DNA of 64,000 bases from Sycobia sp. Sy_11 (GCA_018907035.1 JACCIC010000005.1:1787001-1851000), one strand, 5' to 3'. Positions 22,470 to 36,241 are shown, counted from the first letter of the stretch. Notes: generated by a model from the sequence alone, not told the origin. Numbers and translations are program-made.

Positions 22470-22815
22470 TAAATTGGTAAATATTTTTATCGGTCTTACA
22501 GTCTTTATAATATAATATATTAGCTAAAAAAATTGACAGTCAGACTGTCCTTGTTTATATTCACCCCCGTAGAATCTGAAATAAAACTTATTACTACAAT
22601 AAATTATATTAGAAAATTAAAAATAAAATAAATAATAAATAAAATAAAAAAATAAAAGCAATATTCTATTTTAGTAAAGGACAGCCTGACTGCTCCAACC
22701 TCCTTAAATTTAGATTCTCCTTTGGTGTCCGACGTTTCGAATCGCTACGGTTCATCCTCAGGAACTAAACTGATAAAAATAGTTATTAATTTAATTCAGA
22801 ACAGTCGACATAATT
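22470..22815. repeat. Repeat R3, long copy with hammerhead-like core
   Basis: Matches 36938-37220 closely: ATCGGTCTTACAGTCTTT start, CACCCCCGTAGAATCTGAAA, AGCAATATTCTAT, TCCTTAAATTTAGATTCTCC, GTGTCCGACGTTTCGAA and AATTCAGAACAGTCGACATA end. It carries an extra AT-rich insert near 22590-22660. The minus strand of 22734-22761 reads CTGAGGA, a 5-bp stem with one mismatch, then GAAAC, the layout of a hammerhead ribozyme core with one extra base. No reverse transcriptase remains nearby. Possibly a Penelope-like or non-autonomous element. Confidence 0.75.
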
Positions 22816-22929
22816 ATAATTGTTAATTCTAAGAAAATTCTTGTATGTTCATAAGATGTAATTTAGGTATTTATATATTTAGGTTATTAGTTTGTGTATC
22901 TTATAAATTATATCAATAAATGAATATTA

Positions 22930-22930
<1 letters not shown>

Positions 22931-22993
<63 letters not shown>
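22931..22993. repeat. (CT)n microsatellite
   Basis: About 63 bp CT repeat. Confidence 0.97.
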
Positions 22994-23002
<9 letters not shown>

Positions 23003-23438
23003 GCCTCTCTTCCATTCCACGGTACGGTGAGACTGCGCGAGACAATCTCGGCCGGGCAACCACGCGAACCCTGCAGCACGAATCAAGGATCACGCGCGTC
23101 CTTCGTGCATTTCCTTTCATTATCGCGCGCGGGCCGCGCGGCGGCGGCAGCGGCTGGAGCAGCAGCAGCAGCAGCAGCAGCAGAGATTAAAAGCGCGATT
23201 CCTTTCTCCATTGATACGATCCCGATTCTGCTCTATTATATATCTATATAGGCGTGCGAGCTTGCGCCTTCCCTTCTCTTTTGATGCAATTCATATAAAT
23301 ATACGTTTACATATACTTGCGCGAGCGTGCGTGCGTGTGAATGTGTGTGTGTGTGTGTACCAATTCGTCTAAACACAGATCAGTATATGTACATATACAG
23401 AGTGTTCCAAAGCTGATGTTGTTCGCGCTATAACGGAT

Positions 23439-23480
23439 CGGTAACGTTACGGTAACGTTACGGTAACGTTATCGGTAACG
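23439..23480. repeat. 11-bp tandem repeat
   Basis: Units CGGTAACGTTA at 23439, 23450 and 23461 plus a partial unit at 23473. Each full unit contains the palindrome TAACGTTA. Confidence 0.9.
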
Positions 23481-24056
23481 AGACGGGGAAGTCGCGTACC
23501 AGGGGTTTCAAATGACTTTTCGAAAATTTTTTTGGTTTTCATCTGTCGATGAGCGAACGTCGTTTCGGGCTCACGATCGGAGGGGCGGGGGCGTGAAAAT
23601 TAAGAAGAGCGTACAGGTGATTGTGAGCGTAATCTGAAGAAAATAATGGGAGGAAACGAACGAAACCGGTACAAAACCTTAATTATTACGTTAATTATTT
23701 TTGAGGTACATTGAACACTTATAATCAGTCTATTGATCTTTAGCTCTGATCGAAAAAAAAGAAAAAAAAATGTTCCCCTTTTTTCGTGGAAAAGTCGCAC
23801 GGCCCTCGTACGAGAGGACGCGGACCCGCTCCTGTCACCGATCCTCCGCCCAGCGCTAACAGTCGCTCGCTCGCTCGCTCGCGCGGCACACCCCGTATAC
23901 TGAAACGCGTTGCGACACGTCCCGTTGTTTTACCTCGGCAAGGCACTCGCGCGCCCCGCATTCGCGTCCAATGGCAGCGGGTGCGGAGCGAGGGGGTAAC
24001 AGGGACGCGCAGAAACGCGACGGGAGGAGATACAATTCATTTTGCGCCGATTTACA

Positions 24057-24057
24057 A

Positions 24058-24120
<63 letters not shown>
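24057..24120. repeat. Compound (CA)n-(TA)n microsatellite
   Basis: CA repeat to about 24082 passing directly into TA repeat to 24120. Confidence 0.97.
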
Positions 24121-24121
<1 letters not shown>

Positions 24122-24928
24122 CGCTCGGAATCGCTTTTCACGCATATGTACATGTATTACCGCAACATTTGTAATCTTAGATATATATATATATATATGT
24201 ACACGTGACTTTAAACGCCATATACATGGATTATGGCATTGCACGGTGAATATAGTAAGCGGTGTATCTATGGGGGCAGGGAGCGACAGTGAGCTACCGT
24301 ATTGCATAAAGCGCGCCAACCTATTGTTTGACGATTTTTATCAAAATACGTCGTGATCCGTTAACAATACGGCCGTGCTGCTCGTAATGTTTCTAAATAA
24401 TTACTACTTTAGTAAGTAATTTCGAGAAATTAAAAATAATAATTTAAAACATATTCTAAATGATTTAAAATATACTATAAACGTTATTTTTATCCGCCTG
24501 AATATAATAGCATTTTTAGAATTTCATAATTATAATCATTTCGAATTTATTATTTTATACAGACTTGTATCGTTTTCTTATTATCATGGAAAAGTGTATA
24601 TTAAATGTATATTAAACCTTTTTTTCATTTTTCAATTGAAAGTTGGTACTTGCACTTCTGTAATTATAAAATGCAATATACTATCAACAATTCAAAGAAC
24701 GTTTCAAAAGACACACATAACCGAAATTTTGTTTTCTATTATATTTATATACTACTAAAATTCGATGAAAATATTGCAGAAAGTTAAGAATAATAAATAG
24801 ATGTTTGAAGCTATTTTTATATATTTTATTCATATATTTCATATGCATATGTGTGTATAAAATGTTCGGAAAGCGTAAACGAAACATTATATTCAGTTAT
24901 ATATGTGCCTTAATTTTTTATTCATTAC

Positions 24929-24930
<2 letters not shown>

Positions 24931-24975
<45 letters not shown>
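24931..24975. repeat. (AT)n microsatellite
   Basis: About 45 bp TA repeat. Confidence 0.97.
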
Positions 24976-24978
<3 letters not shown>

Positions 24979-25375
24979 GCGACATTCAATTGGAAATTTT
25001 TGTACATCGGCGTATAGCGATAATCCCGACACATGCGTAATATTATATAAAATATCAATTATACACCTCGCTCGTACCTCGAAAGCTCAAAATCCGAATG
25101 AAACCCGCGGCTCCGTGCGAGTCCGTTAACGCGAGTTTATAAGACGTACCCGCCCGCGGTGCGATACAAAACATTTACAATGCATTAAGTGCATGTATAG
25201 TCGCTTGCGCTCGGGCGCGCGTATTATAAGATAACGGGCGCAGCATACGCTCTTATAATACGGGGGGCTCGGTGGTTAAAGTCAGATCTACACTGCATCC
25301 GCTCCGCTGAACATACACAGACACACACACACACACGCATACACATGTGTACTGAGGCATCGGACGAGAGCGCGA

Positions 25376-25378
<3 letters not shown>

Positions 25379-25431
<53 letters not shown>
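25379..25431. repeat. (GA)n microsatellite
   Basis: About 53 bp GA repeat. Confidence 0.97.
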
Positions 25432-25434
<3 letters not shown>

Positions 25435-25494
25435 CCTCCCCCGGCGTATCGCTCCGCGTCACGTGACGGGCGCCACGCGCCGGCTCGTACCGCT

Positions 25495-25528
<34 letters not shown>

Positions 25529-26015
25529 GTATAAGCCCGGGGATTACAATGGGATTACCCCGGCACATTCTGCCGCTACCAGATAACGCGCCCGCGCGCG
25601 GCAGCGGCGGCGCAAGTTGCGTCGGGGCGCGAGGCGCGCTCGGCCGCGCCGTCTGTCTGTCTGCCTGCCTGTCACCCTCTTCTGCTCTTCGGCAGCCGCG
25701 GATATAATTGGAACCTCCCCCTGCCCCACGCCCCGACCCCGCCTACCACCACCGCCGCCGCTTCCACCCGTCAATTTCCGTATGGTTCGCACGCCGGTGG
25801 CGCTCCCGCGACCGGGCTCCCTTTCTCTCTCTCTCTCTCTCTCTCTCGCTATCTCTACGTATGCAATGCGTCCGTGCGCGCGTGTGTGTGTGTGTGCGCG
25901 CGCGCGCCCGCGTCTCGATGCACCCGATACGCCGAGTAATTGGATCAATTTACCGACGGAGACGGCGAATCCCGACCCGCCTCCGCAGCGGATCTCCGGC
26001 GCTCCCGGCGATCTT

Positions 26016-26054
<39 letters not shown>

Positions 26055-27010
26055 GGGGACGGAGGTCAAGCGCGCGGCTGCTGCGCCACGAGTTACCGAG
26101 CCGCGCGAGATCGCATCGGGACGCGGCCGAGCGCGCGCGCGCATTACATACGCACGTGTACACGTGTGAAACTGCATTGTGTGCGCACGCTCGCAATTGC
26201 GCTGGCTGTTCGTTTTGTTGTTGTCCTCTTTTTTTTTTTTTGTTTTGTTCGTTTCAACCCCCGCGACCCCCCGTGCCGAGCGAGGACAGTCCATGGGTAT
26301 TGGGAAAGGGCGGGGGGGCGGGGATTTGACTGCTCGTCATTATACTGGCGCGTTATCTTGAGGGAACGGCGACACTTTGGGGCTATTCGTTCGAGGGTGT
26401 ATTATCCAGCCGGTTCCGTTGTGTTCAACAAGTTCGAGGGTCACTTACTTCGTGTGTGGGTTGGGCTTTTCAGTTTTGTTAATGATATGTGTGTGTCTAT
26501 ATATATATATATATACATGGGAGAGTCAAGTAGCTATTGTGTAAGGTGAATGGATTTAAAAACGAGCGTTTCCCGTCGTTATCGCCCGATTATATAAATA
26601 GTGGAGTGTGGGTTAAACGGGAGAAGTTTATCCGAGTCCGGCGATATGAGTTCAATTACCGTTCATTGTATCACTCATAAAATTTAAGAAAACTTGATCA
26701 CCAGTATATTGAGCATAATTTATAACTTTGGATTATCATCGGTTTCATTAATCAAACGTGTATTTGTTACTTATATCGTTACAGTTACTATGAACTACGA
26801 TTAATACGGTTAGTATTTGTTCTGGATAGAGAGATAGTTATGCATTATTATTTGCATAATAATGTAAAATATGTAAAATGTGCAAAGGCACAGTCAACGA
26901 ACATAACTAATAATATGATAATGAAAATACGTAAATAAAATAATTCGCTTGTAGTATATACCTATAATATAAATACATTGTACATATAAAAAGTATGTTG
27001 TATCGACCAT

Positions 27011-27013
<3 letters not shown>

Positions 27014-27069
<56 letters not shown>

Positions 27070-27078
27070 TAATAATAT
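27014..27078. repeat. (AAT)n microsatellite
   Basis: About 65 bp of AAT units with small interruptions. Confidence 0.96.
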
Positions 27079-27445
27079 TAATAATGATAACAATACAATA
27101 TTTAGATCACAGGTATATGCACGCATTTTTATCGGCACCCTAAATCTCTATTTTCTTATAAGTCATATTTTTACAGTATATTCAATGCAATATCTATTTT
27201 TTTTCTTATTACGTGCCTGTGGATCGAACGATTCGAACGGACGGCGGAGGAGAGTACTACCTTACCATAGCGTTTTTTTCGATAATGCATAAAACGGCAA
27301 ATTTTTGTATTCCAGGAGTAAATTAATAAAGTTTAATTATCAACAAATCGTGAAGCTAGTACGATTAAATTTGATGAAACTTGGCAAACCAGGTTTCGAG
27401 ATGTCATTGCGGTAGTTGTTTTAAAAATGTATAATCTAAGAAGAA

Positions 27446-27498
27446 GAGAGAGAAAAAGAGAGAGAGAGAGAGAAAGAGAGATAAGGAACCAGAGAGTA

Positions 27499-27529
<31 letters not shown>

Positions 27530-27546
27530 TAAGGAACCAGAGAGTA

Positions 27547-27589
<43 letters not shown>

Positions 27590-27632
27590 TAAGGAACCAG
27601 AGAGTAAGAGACAGAGAGAGAAAGAGAGAGAC
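27446..27632. repeat. Minisatellite of GA arrays around a fixed motif
   Basis: The motif GATAAGGAACCAGAGAGTAA, followed by GAGACA, occurs three times (starting near 27480, 27528 and 27587), separated by pure GA runs of different lengths. This is the pattern expected from unequal exchange or slippage in a compound array. Confidence 0.92.
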
Positions 27633-29750
27633 TTCAATCATTTAGAAAAATACGGAAAATTATCATTAATGGAACATTACAAATGATCGGGTACTATTCT
27701 TATCTACATACATAATAAAAATAATAGCAAAAACAAATAATTCTGACTTATGATTCCGATAATATTGTATGTAGCCAGAAACAAAGGCGACAAAAATAAA
27801 ATGTTTCTTGAACTTTACTTTTCTTGTTTATCTTTATTTCAAATGGATAAATAAAATTGTTTGTTTTTCTTATTACCTCACTACATACTATAGAGTCACA
27901 AAGAAATGAAAAAAATTACGACTGTTATATTTTTGGCCTTACGAGAAGACCCGGGCCAAATTGCTTAGCCCCCCCCCACCCAGCCCCTATCACCCGTCCC
28001 TCGTTCGAGCGTATCTGACGACATAATAACGCGCAACCCGAATCGTTGCAATCGGAAAAGAAAGTCGAAATTACTTTATTCTATGTGAACCTATGATCGT
28101 CGAAAGGTGACTGCGCCGATATAATGTACTTTATCCTTTTTTTTTAAGCTCGCGCACTATCCGTGCGTCACTGCGCGACGGGCGGCATACGCAAAACAGT
28201 CCGATAAGAGCGCGATATCGAACGCATTAGTAGGAAGGGGGAGAGGGAAAATGCTAATTTAACAATTATAACTTTTCGCTTTTCGTGTCTCGTTCAATTC
28301 TACATTATAGTTACGTTCCGCGAGCACAAAAGTTTTCTCCTTTACACGCGCGCGGACTAATGTCCAGTTTAAACAATGTTAATTTCTGAATCGTACATAT
28401 ATTTACAACACACACACACACACACACACACACATATCTGTTTCATAACTTCCGTATAGATATCAAATTGATAGGCCGGATATATTTAATATTGAGATAT
28501 CGCAGGCTCTCCCGCGTGATGCGGGATGTGCCTTTTTGCCTCTTATTTTCTCTAGAAAGCCGGCACGATAGTAGACGTTCGAGTTTAATTGGCGCGCCGA
28601 GCCGACATTTAGAAAACCGGGCATTAATTAATCGGCAATACACGGGGCTTTTTAATTAAATATTTATTAGCCATCGGAGCGCTCGATTCCCCTGCCCCCC
28701 CCCCCACACACACACACACGCCCGCCCCCGCCCCCCTCGCGCAGGCCTGCAATTAAATACAAATTAGGAACGAGCGAGCGCGCTGAGCTGCGCGCTGGGA
28801 ATGAATGCGCCGGGGATGCGGGCACCGATACGCGCCCGACGACGTTCTTCGCGTCGCGTCTTCGAATCCGCGTAGGAGATAATTATACTTATGTAATTGT
28901 AAACTCTGATAAACCCTTGGCTGCGCGAGCCAAGACGAAATTCCGCTCGTGTCGTTTCGATTCTGTCGCTTGGCATATGGCGCGCGCGCGAACGGTCGCT
29001 TACCGCGTCGACAGGCTGTGAATTCAATGCTAAATTACAAAAATAAACTCGCTATTCGACGTGAACGTGAGCGATGAAACATTACGCGTTCGCGGTTACA
29101 GTGTGTAATGGAATTTATTGAAAAATTTGCTCTATTGCAAATTATTGCAATATTTTAAAAGCACCGATTTAGAGTCAGCGTATTGTTTAACGAAGCGACC
29201 TATCGACGAATTTCGCTACTCGAAAGGACGATTCAAAACGTGTAACGGAAATCGATTTCTCTGCGTCTACGTTCCCTCGCTTTTCTTGATCTGTAGAAGA
29301 AGAAAAAATAGCGAGATAATAATTTTTTTTGTTTTTTTTTTTTCATCTCCATCGAGAAACTGCGCGTCGCGAACGACTTGCCCGGGAAAATTGCAATATT
29401 GAACGATGACGTACCGACGAGCAATAATTTTAATCCGACCGATGTCCCGTTTCCGAAACCGGGCTATTTACACGATCGGAATTTTGCTCGATGCTCAGCG
29501 CAATTTCAAGGGCCGAGCCATTGTAATCGAACGCCCATACGATAATAATTTTCAAGGGTAAGTTTGCAAGAAGATGTGCCTATATCGAATAGAAATAGAA
29601 GTGCCCGCGTACGTGTCACCGTGGACGTGCGTCTGTGGCTCGACGAAGAGGGAGAGAATGAGTCACTCGAAGCCACCGCGACCCACCGAAAAATCGTATA
29701 GAGTCCGACATTTATGTAGCCTATTAACACCACATAAAGGAATCTCTCCT

Positions 29751-29803
<53 letters not shown>

Positions 29804-30484
29804 GCCTCTCCATCTCTCTCCATCTCTCTCCTTCTCAATGTCGCCGCCGCCTTCCATAAACGCATAATCGCTCTCGCTCTCGGGCACGTAGGCGGCTGAA
29901 TGGATTTTATAATCGGTATCGATAGTTCGAGGATTGGGGAGGGGTGGTCCTCTTTAGTCTCGCTATATATACATATATAATAAATTGCAACCGGTGCACC
30001 AGGGACATTATATATATATATACACTCGTATATACACATACATCGATTGGCATTCTCATTATTATTCACTCCCGTTGATCTCCTGCGATGCCGATGCTTT
30101 TTCGCGACCTCTCTCTCTCTCTCCTCCGGTTTGGAAGATGTATGTGCGAACGACCGCCCGCGTACGAAATCAGGATATATATATATAGTACACTCTCAAG
30201 TTTCAAATTCGCCACGCAGGATCGAAGCCCGCTGTAATATCATTTCTTTCGAGCGCACAAAAAACGCCCGTATCACGAGGAAATCAACGCACACGTACCA
30301 ATTCACTAATATACGAATACTGTAATGTGTACACTGATACGATGTACTATTGCAGCCAGGATGTGGAAAAATATCATAGGTGACGTATAGCGCACGATGA
30401 TTTTTTGTACGTCTATTGGGATGGGCAACGCCCATATTGTTGGCAAAATGTACATTTCCTTTATTCGCGTATGGTAAGTATTGT
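27633..30484. other. Gene-free DNA
   Basis: (CA)n 28411-28433, a C run near 28695, (CT)n 29749-29802, several short (AT)n. GC-richer around 28.45-29.5 kb. No gene recognised. Confidence 0.55.
29749..29802. repeat. (CT)n microsatellite
   Basis: About 54 bp CT repeat with flanking pyrimidine-rich sequence. Confidence 0.97.
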
Positions 30485-31080
30485 GGGTTTGGTCAGTGGG
30501 ACAAAAGGACAACAATCAACCGAAGCAAAATTTCCTAACGAGCTAAGATTCATGCTGCATCGATTCAAATTACATTGCTGATAAATAATTCATGATGATT
30601 ATTCTTCATCAGTTAGTAATACTTAAAATTAATGCTGAAAATAATTGAATGCTCAAATTTTTTTTATGTTTTTCGCAAAATTTATTATTTTAAAAAATAT
30701 TTCGTGTCGGTGGTGAATTATTCATACTGTATCACAAAAACTATTTATTAGCTTTTGAACCTGTTCCCTGAAAATACGTTTAAAATTAAATGTTTTTTAT
30801 CGATTTTTAATTAACAGTACGATTAAAAATACGATCAAATTAAATGTTTTTTTATTGATTATTAATTCTTATCTAATATAATAAGTATTCAAGTTATGGT
30901 GGAGATTTGTTAATTCCTAAAGAATTCTTTTTGGAAAATATCTGCTCATTGAGTACGGATCTATATAAATCGAGTCTATTGGAAAAAAGTATTACACATT
31001 GAAAATATTAAATATTTTTAAAATTGTATTACAAGAAGATTTGAGTAAACATCATATCTATTTATTTACTTTTCGACATG
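30485..31080 (+). repeat. Dispersed repeat R1, copy B
   Basis: Counterpart of 9000-9500. It has an extra ATTAAATGTTTTTTAT-type local duplication near 30780-30860 that copy A lacks. It is followed after only about 70 bp by R2 copy B. Confidence 0.75.
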
Positions 31081-31147
31081 AATTAATGATGGAATATATA
31101 TGTAAATAGAACTATCAATAGATAAAAAAAATCGTAGTGAACATATT

Positions 31148-31608
31148 GAAACTGTTATTATTTCATTTAATGCTTTGAATGTAATTTTTGAAATCTCATT
31201 CAATATTAATTTATACAAATAGATATTATAAAAAAAAATAAAAATCAAAGTGTATCCGTAGACTCCTTCGTAGTTCGATCTATTTTTCTGAATTCGATAG
31301 TAATGGAGCAGGTGAACCGGAGCAGCAACCTTATGATTTTAGCTTTTCGCCGAAAGATCGGCTAGGTGGGCGTCACCCTGAAATTTCTCATCGGCTCTCT
31401 CTCTCGTCACCGGCTGTGCGGCATCGCAGCGAAATTGAAAATTTATCGGAACGAGAAAATCGATTGCCATGGTCTAGACGAGGCGAGCTGTATCAAAGGG
31501 AGGGCTATAAAAATTACGTCGAGTCAGGGTGGCAAATAAAATCATTTTATTTCCTAATCTTGGGATAACCTTGAACTGGCGTATTTTTAAACTGTTTTTT
31601 TAATCGCG
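31148..31608 (+). repeat. Dispersed repeat R2, copy B
   Basis: Counterpart of 13345-13832, with the same two potential hairpins unchanged. Confidence 0.8.
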
Positions 31609-32080
31609 CATCGACTGAAACGATCGATCAAATGACGTTTTTAGCCAAATATGGGACAAGATGTGCCTCGAACCGGGCCGATCGAACTTTCGCAAAATTG
31701 CAGTAAGAAGACCTGAGAGCGAACCTTAGAAATATAGGCTGCACAGATGTATATATAAACGAACGAGCGAGCTATGTAAATGAAAACAGTATTCGTTTTC
31801 TTAATTCCGTGAAAAGCTGTGGCCCGGGGTACAATGCGTGCGCGCGCCCGATATCCCCACTGGACCACATTCAGAAAAATGCCGCGCTGCTTCTGTATTA
31901 CGCGTATATTATAAGTCCAAAATGAAAAAGAATACCTCGGCTGTCTCAGCCCTCCAGCTCCATTTATATCCGTGTAATGATGGGACTACCTCGTTTGGGG
32001 TTTGTCGGTTCGCCTCGCCGGGTTGGCATTTATCAACCTCGGGCGATTGATCCAATTGGTCCCAGCACGCATGGGTCCCG

Positions 32081-32082
<2 letters not shown>

Positions 32083-32140
<58 letters not shown>

Positions 32141-32168
32141 GCGAATAGAAATTGTTTCGCGCGCTCAC

Positions 32169-32207
<39 letters not shown>
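32083..32207. repeat. (AT)n and nearby (GA)n
   Basis: AT array 32083-32138, then after about 30 bp a GA array 32169-32207. Confidence 0.96.
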
Positions 32208-32209
<2 letters not shown>

Positions 32210-33011
32210 GAGCGTGAAAGGAAGGAGAGAAAATACGGATGCGCAGACTTGATCGCTTTTTACGAGTATTACTGTTACATCTGAAATTGGTCCCAAATTA
32301 CCAGGACCAGTTTAAATTGGAACACAGGACTGTCTGTGGGCTTTTGTTTTTTTTAATTATTTTCACTCGCGCGTGAAATTTTTATCAACGGAACATTCCG
32401 TTTAGCTCCTCGATCGTTAGACGATCATTATGGCATCTCGTTATCGTGGAATATCGGGCAAATACATATATAGTTAATTATATAGTTAATTTTAATTGAT
32501 ATACTTAACGATCATGCCGCTACTGTATCATTACATTTCTTCGCGGTTCATGAGCTTTTGGAAAATGGAATGCGGGAATATATTTTCGTGCACTGACACA
32601 TTGGCGTACGTTCCGATATGAAATTTTCGTTCCCACGTGTTAAATCTCGCATTACGTTAAAATTGTTCGAGTTAGATAAACGGCAGACGTATTATGTACT
32701 ACACCCGTGCCTCAGATACGCCGTAGAGGATCGAAGCCCCCCCCCCCGTAATGTCGTTGTCCATCGAGCGCTGAAAAATCGCCCGTACTGTACGTCAAAT
32801 GTCTATATTCTTTCGACGTCCATTCGATATATACCGCGAGCATATCGATATATAGGTGCGGATTTTTTTGGAACGTGCGAACGATGCGTGTCTTTTCCTC
32901 TTCCCTCCTCCCCCCCTCTTATTCCTGTATTGTTTTGCTTCTGGATTTTTTTGCGCTCCGTCTCGCCTATAATATATGTGGAGCTCAAGTAAAATTCGCT
33001 TCTCCCCGCCT

Positions 33012-33047
<36 letters not shown>

Positions 33048-33174
33048 CCTGTCTTTCGGTATCACTCGTGTGGGCCTTTTTAGATTATTCAGCTTTGTCT
33101 CAATTTGAGGTTGTTGCGCGTAATACGGAAAGCTTATATTAGCGATTACGATATTTTATGAATACATCTATCTA

Positions 33175-33179
<5 letters not shown>

Positions 33180-33233
<54 letters not shown>
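33180..33233. repeat. (AT)n microsatellite
   Basis: About 54 bp TA repeat. Confidence 0.97.
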
Positions 33234-33236
<3 letters not shown>

Positions 33237-34960
33237 AGCACGGTGGTTATTAATCGTATGCTTATTTATGTAACAAAAAGAGTTGTATGGAAGTATGTAT
33301 GTGTGTGTACGTGTTTATTGCGTTGTGTAATTAAATATTATGTTGCTTTCCCTCTGTAATAGATGGATAAAAACAGCAGCTGCATAATATAATAGAATAT
33401 ATGGAGCGGAATATAATATAATATATGACATATGTTTATAATTTTCTGATAATCTAATACACGTGAAACTTTCTGACGATCGTTCCTTTTATATTTTGTG
33501 ACAAATGATATTTATACACACACACACACACACACACACACAATTTTTAAATGGATAGAGGCATAGACAAAATTGTGGCACACGAACGATATTGAATCTT
33601 AATCTAGAAATTGACCTAAATTTATTTTCAAATGATTTTATTGTACACACGTCGTCGGCGCACTTTTTTAACAACGTAATGTATTCTCTTGAGGTTTAAT
33701 AAGCAATAATAATCGGAATTTTTTTCATTGAATGACGATCGTATTAAAAAAAAAACATTACCCCACAGTAAGGCTTTATTATGTTCTTGTTTACGTTCGG
33801 CGAAACGTATTTTATATAAGTCGAAAAACGTCAGTTGTTCTTAAGAAAAGTTTTTTTCAACTAAATATGAAAAAAAAGGCAACGAAGCTGTAGTGCTGAA
33901 TTTGCATTGCTCAAGATCAATAATACGAAATTTTATTCTGATAGGAAAAAAGCTGATTGCGTTCATTTTTAGATATTGCTTAAAATCACATAATTCAAGA
34001 TATGATAAAATAAACGATAAAATAATTGCTTCCAAAACGTTTTAGATTTAATTCGTTTTATTCATTACAATCGATATACATCTAATTACATAATGAAAAA
34101 TTCATATAAAAATTTGTATAATAAGTTCCTTGAATTGATTAAAAACACGCGTGTGTGAAAATTTATAGTCAATTAAAGTGTGCATTGAATATATTATAAG
34201 GTAGAATATTGGGATTTTAAAGAAATTAGTCGAAAATTTGTGGAAATTTCTTTCGATAATATAAGTTGAAAGATTATTTACATTATGTACAAAAGGCAAG
34301 TTTAGTCCTTGACGACAACATTCGATCATTCAGAATGCTCAAGCATTCGACATCTAAAATTTGATGAAAAATGTATTTTTTGTCCATAAGAACCGGAATC
34401 CAGCCGCGAAGGCGAGCGAATTTGTAACTTAGCACGAGGACAATATACGTATTTGCCTATACAATATTATCCGAAAAACAGTATAATATTCATCTATTAT
34501 GGCCGATTGACTCGTGTTCTATAGAAATTCGAGCTAGAAGCTACGATAACACGTGTAAAGTAATAATTGAACAATTTGCATTAATAATACGTACTTTTTG
34601 AACTTGTAATGACTGTTATGAATATTTATGTTCAATACAAGATTTTAATTCGCTTGGAATGTTATGTTTATGAGAATGGGTCTGTCAAATTTACTGAAAG
34701 TTATTCTTGTAACAGTGAATATTAACTATTCGTATAATTATATGCGTGAGCGTTAATTAATTAATACATGTAAAAGTATGACAGCTGAAGAAATGAACAG
34801 TTTCGTGCAAGGGTCCCAGATTTATCGAATTTTTGTTATCGTTAGATTTGTCATCCCTTTTTAAAAGATTTGCAAATTCTATAAATATCTTCATGTATTT
34901 TTTAAATGGAAATTCAAAACAACGAGAAAGAGTTCATTTATATTTGGGATATTTTAATAC

Positions 34961-34962
<2 letters not shown>

Positions 34963-35010
<48 letters not shown>
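34963..35010. repeat. (AT)n microsatellite
   Basis: About 48 bp TA repeat. Confidence 0.97.
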
Positions 35011-35012
<2 letters not shown>

Positions 35013-35515
35013 CTGGATGCTTATATTCGTGCGAGCACAACCTCGATTATCATTACACTCTCTCGCTGATTTCTGTACGTGTTGTTGTCACCTACCACCC
35101 CAGACGTCAAATCCCCATCGAAACACGGACGTTTCGGGACCGAGTTTCACAGCTTCACGTCCCCTTCGCACCTGTGTCCGGCAGCTCCATTGCCACGCAG
35201 GCCAACGGAATCACGAAAATCTCACGCTTTCAAAAGAACTGCTCTCCTTTACATTCGATGTCGGGCCTCGCGCCCCCCCCCCCCCGATGTCCGTACGCTG
35301 GCAATGGCCAAAGGCTGATGCTTCATCGCGATCGAGGAAGCCCGACAGATCTGGTCCTCGGTGTATTTAATAACGGCGTTTACCGAGGCTTGCTTACCGA
35401 CGCCCTCGATTACAGCCCGTTCGTGACAGCGGGCGTAAAAATTGCGCGGAAATGTGTGCCCAACATGCACAAAAAATTCCAGAGATGAAAAGAGACTGAG
35501 TAAATAATCGCAGAA

Positions 35516-35518
<3 letters not shown>

Positions 35519-35556
<38 letters not shown>

Positions 35557-35571
35557 CTTATATTAATTATC

Positions 35572-35617
<46 letters not shown>

Positions 35618-35744
35618 CGAAGCGATAAAGTCGCCGTCTAAATCGGCTCCTAATCTTCTCTCTCGCGAGGCGAAACGACTTCATTACGATGTACTTTGCA
35701 GTGTCCTGGCTTCGTTAAACGACAGGCTTACATATATATATATG

Positions 35745-35796
<52 letters not shown>
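35519..35796. repeat. Three (AT)n arrays in 280 bp
   Basis: Arrays at 35519-35552, 35577-35614 and 35733-35796, separated by short unique spacers. Confidence 0.95.
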
Positions 35797-35800
<4 letters not shown>

Positions 35801-36143
35801 CCCGATGTACGCAGACGTGCGCGCGGGCGAGTGTCCAATCCGGGCCTAATTCGGTATTACGGGAATAAATGGCGGACGACAGCGCGGACGAGTGAGAGCG
35901 TCGTGGCTAATTTTCCCGCACACGGAGCGGCGGGAGGTGGGAGGGAAAGAGCCCGTAGCCGAGGATGCGATATTATATATGTACAATATAGGAAAGCCAC
36001 GGCCGAGGGACAGCGGAAGGGGGGGGGTGAGAGAGGGCGCCGTAGAGAATTTACGACACGACGGGGGTGCGGGGCGACGGTGTGTCGGGGACCTCGTGGT
36101 GCGTGACATTGGCGCATCTGCCGCTTGTGGGCCGAATCGAGAA

Positions 36144-36155
36144 TACATATATATC

Positions 36156-36231
<76 letters not shown>

Positions 36232-36241
36232 TATAGATAGA
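36144..36241. repeat. (AT)n followed by (GATA)n
   Basis: TA array to about 36198, then GATA units to 36241. Confidence 0.96.

Larger units (their letters stand above)
22816..27013. other. GC-rich, gene-free DNA dense in simple repeats
   Basis: (CT)n 22931-22993, (GCA)n 23157-23184, (GT)n 23341-23358, (GCTC)n 23863-23882, (CA)n-(TA)n 24057-24120, (AT)n 24931-24975, (GA)n 25379-25431, (AT)n 25497-25525, (CT)n 25822-25848, (GTC)n 26022-26055. Open frames of up to 310 codons run through 25.6-26.5 kb but consist of translated repeats and GC-rich sequence on both strands, so none is called. Confidence 0.6.

Noticed and set aside
23401..23480. AGTGTTCCAA next to the 11-bp repeat as a transposon end
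   Set aside because: Resembles termini of some insect elements, but no opposite end or target duplication was found.
24042..24319. Frames rich in YIYI, THTH or VCVC repeats here and at many other arrays
   Set aside because: Direct translations of dinucleotide microsatellites.
25617..26549. 310-codon open frame on the plus strand, with further overlapping frames on both strands
   Set aside because: Made of translated CT, GTC and GC-rich simple sequence; overlapping frames are equally open and no family motif is visible.
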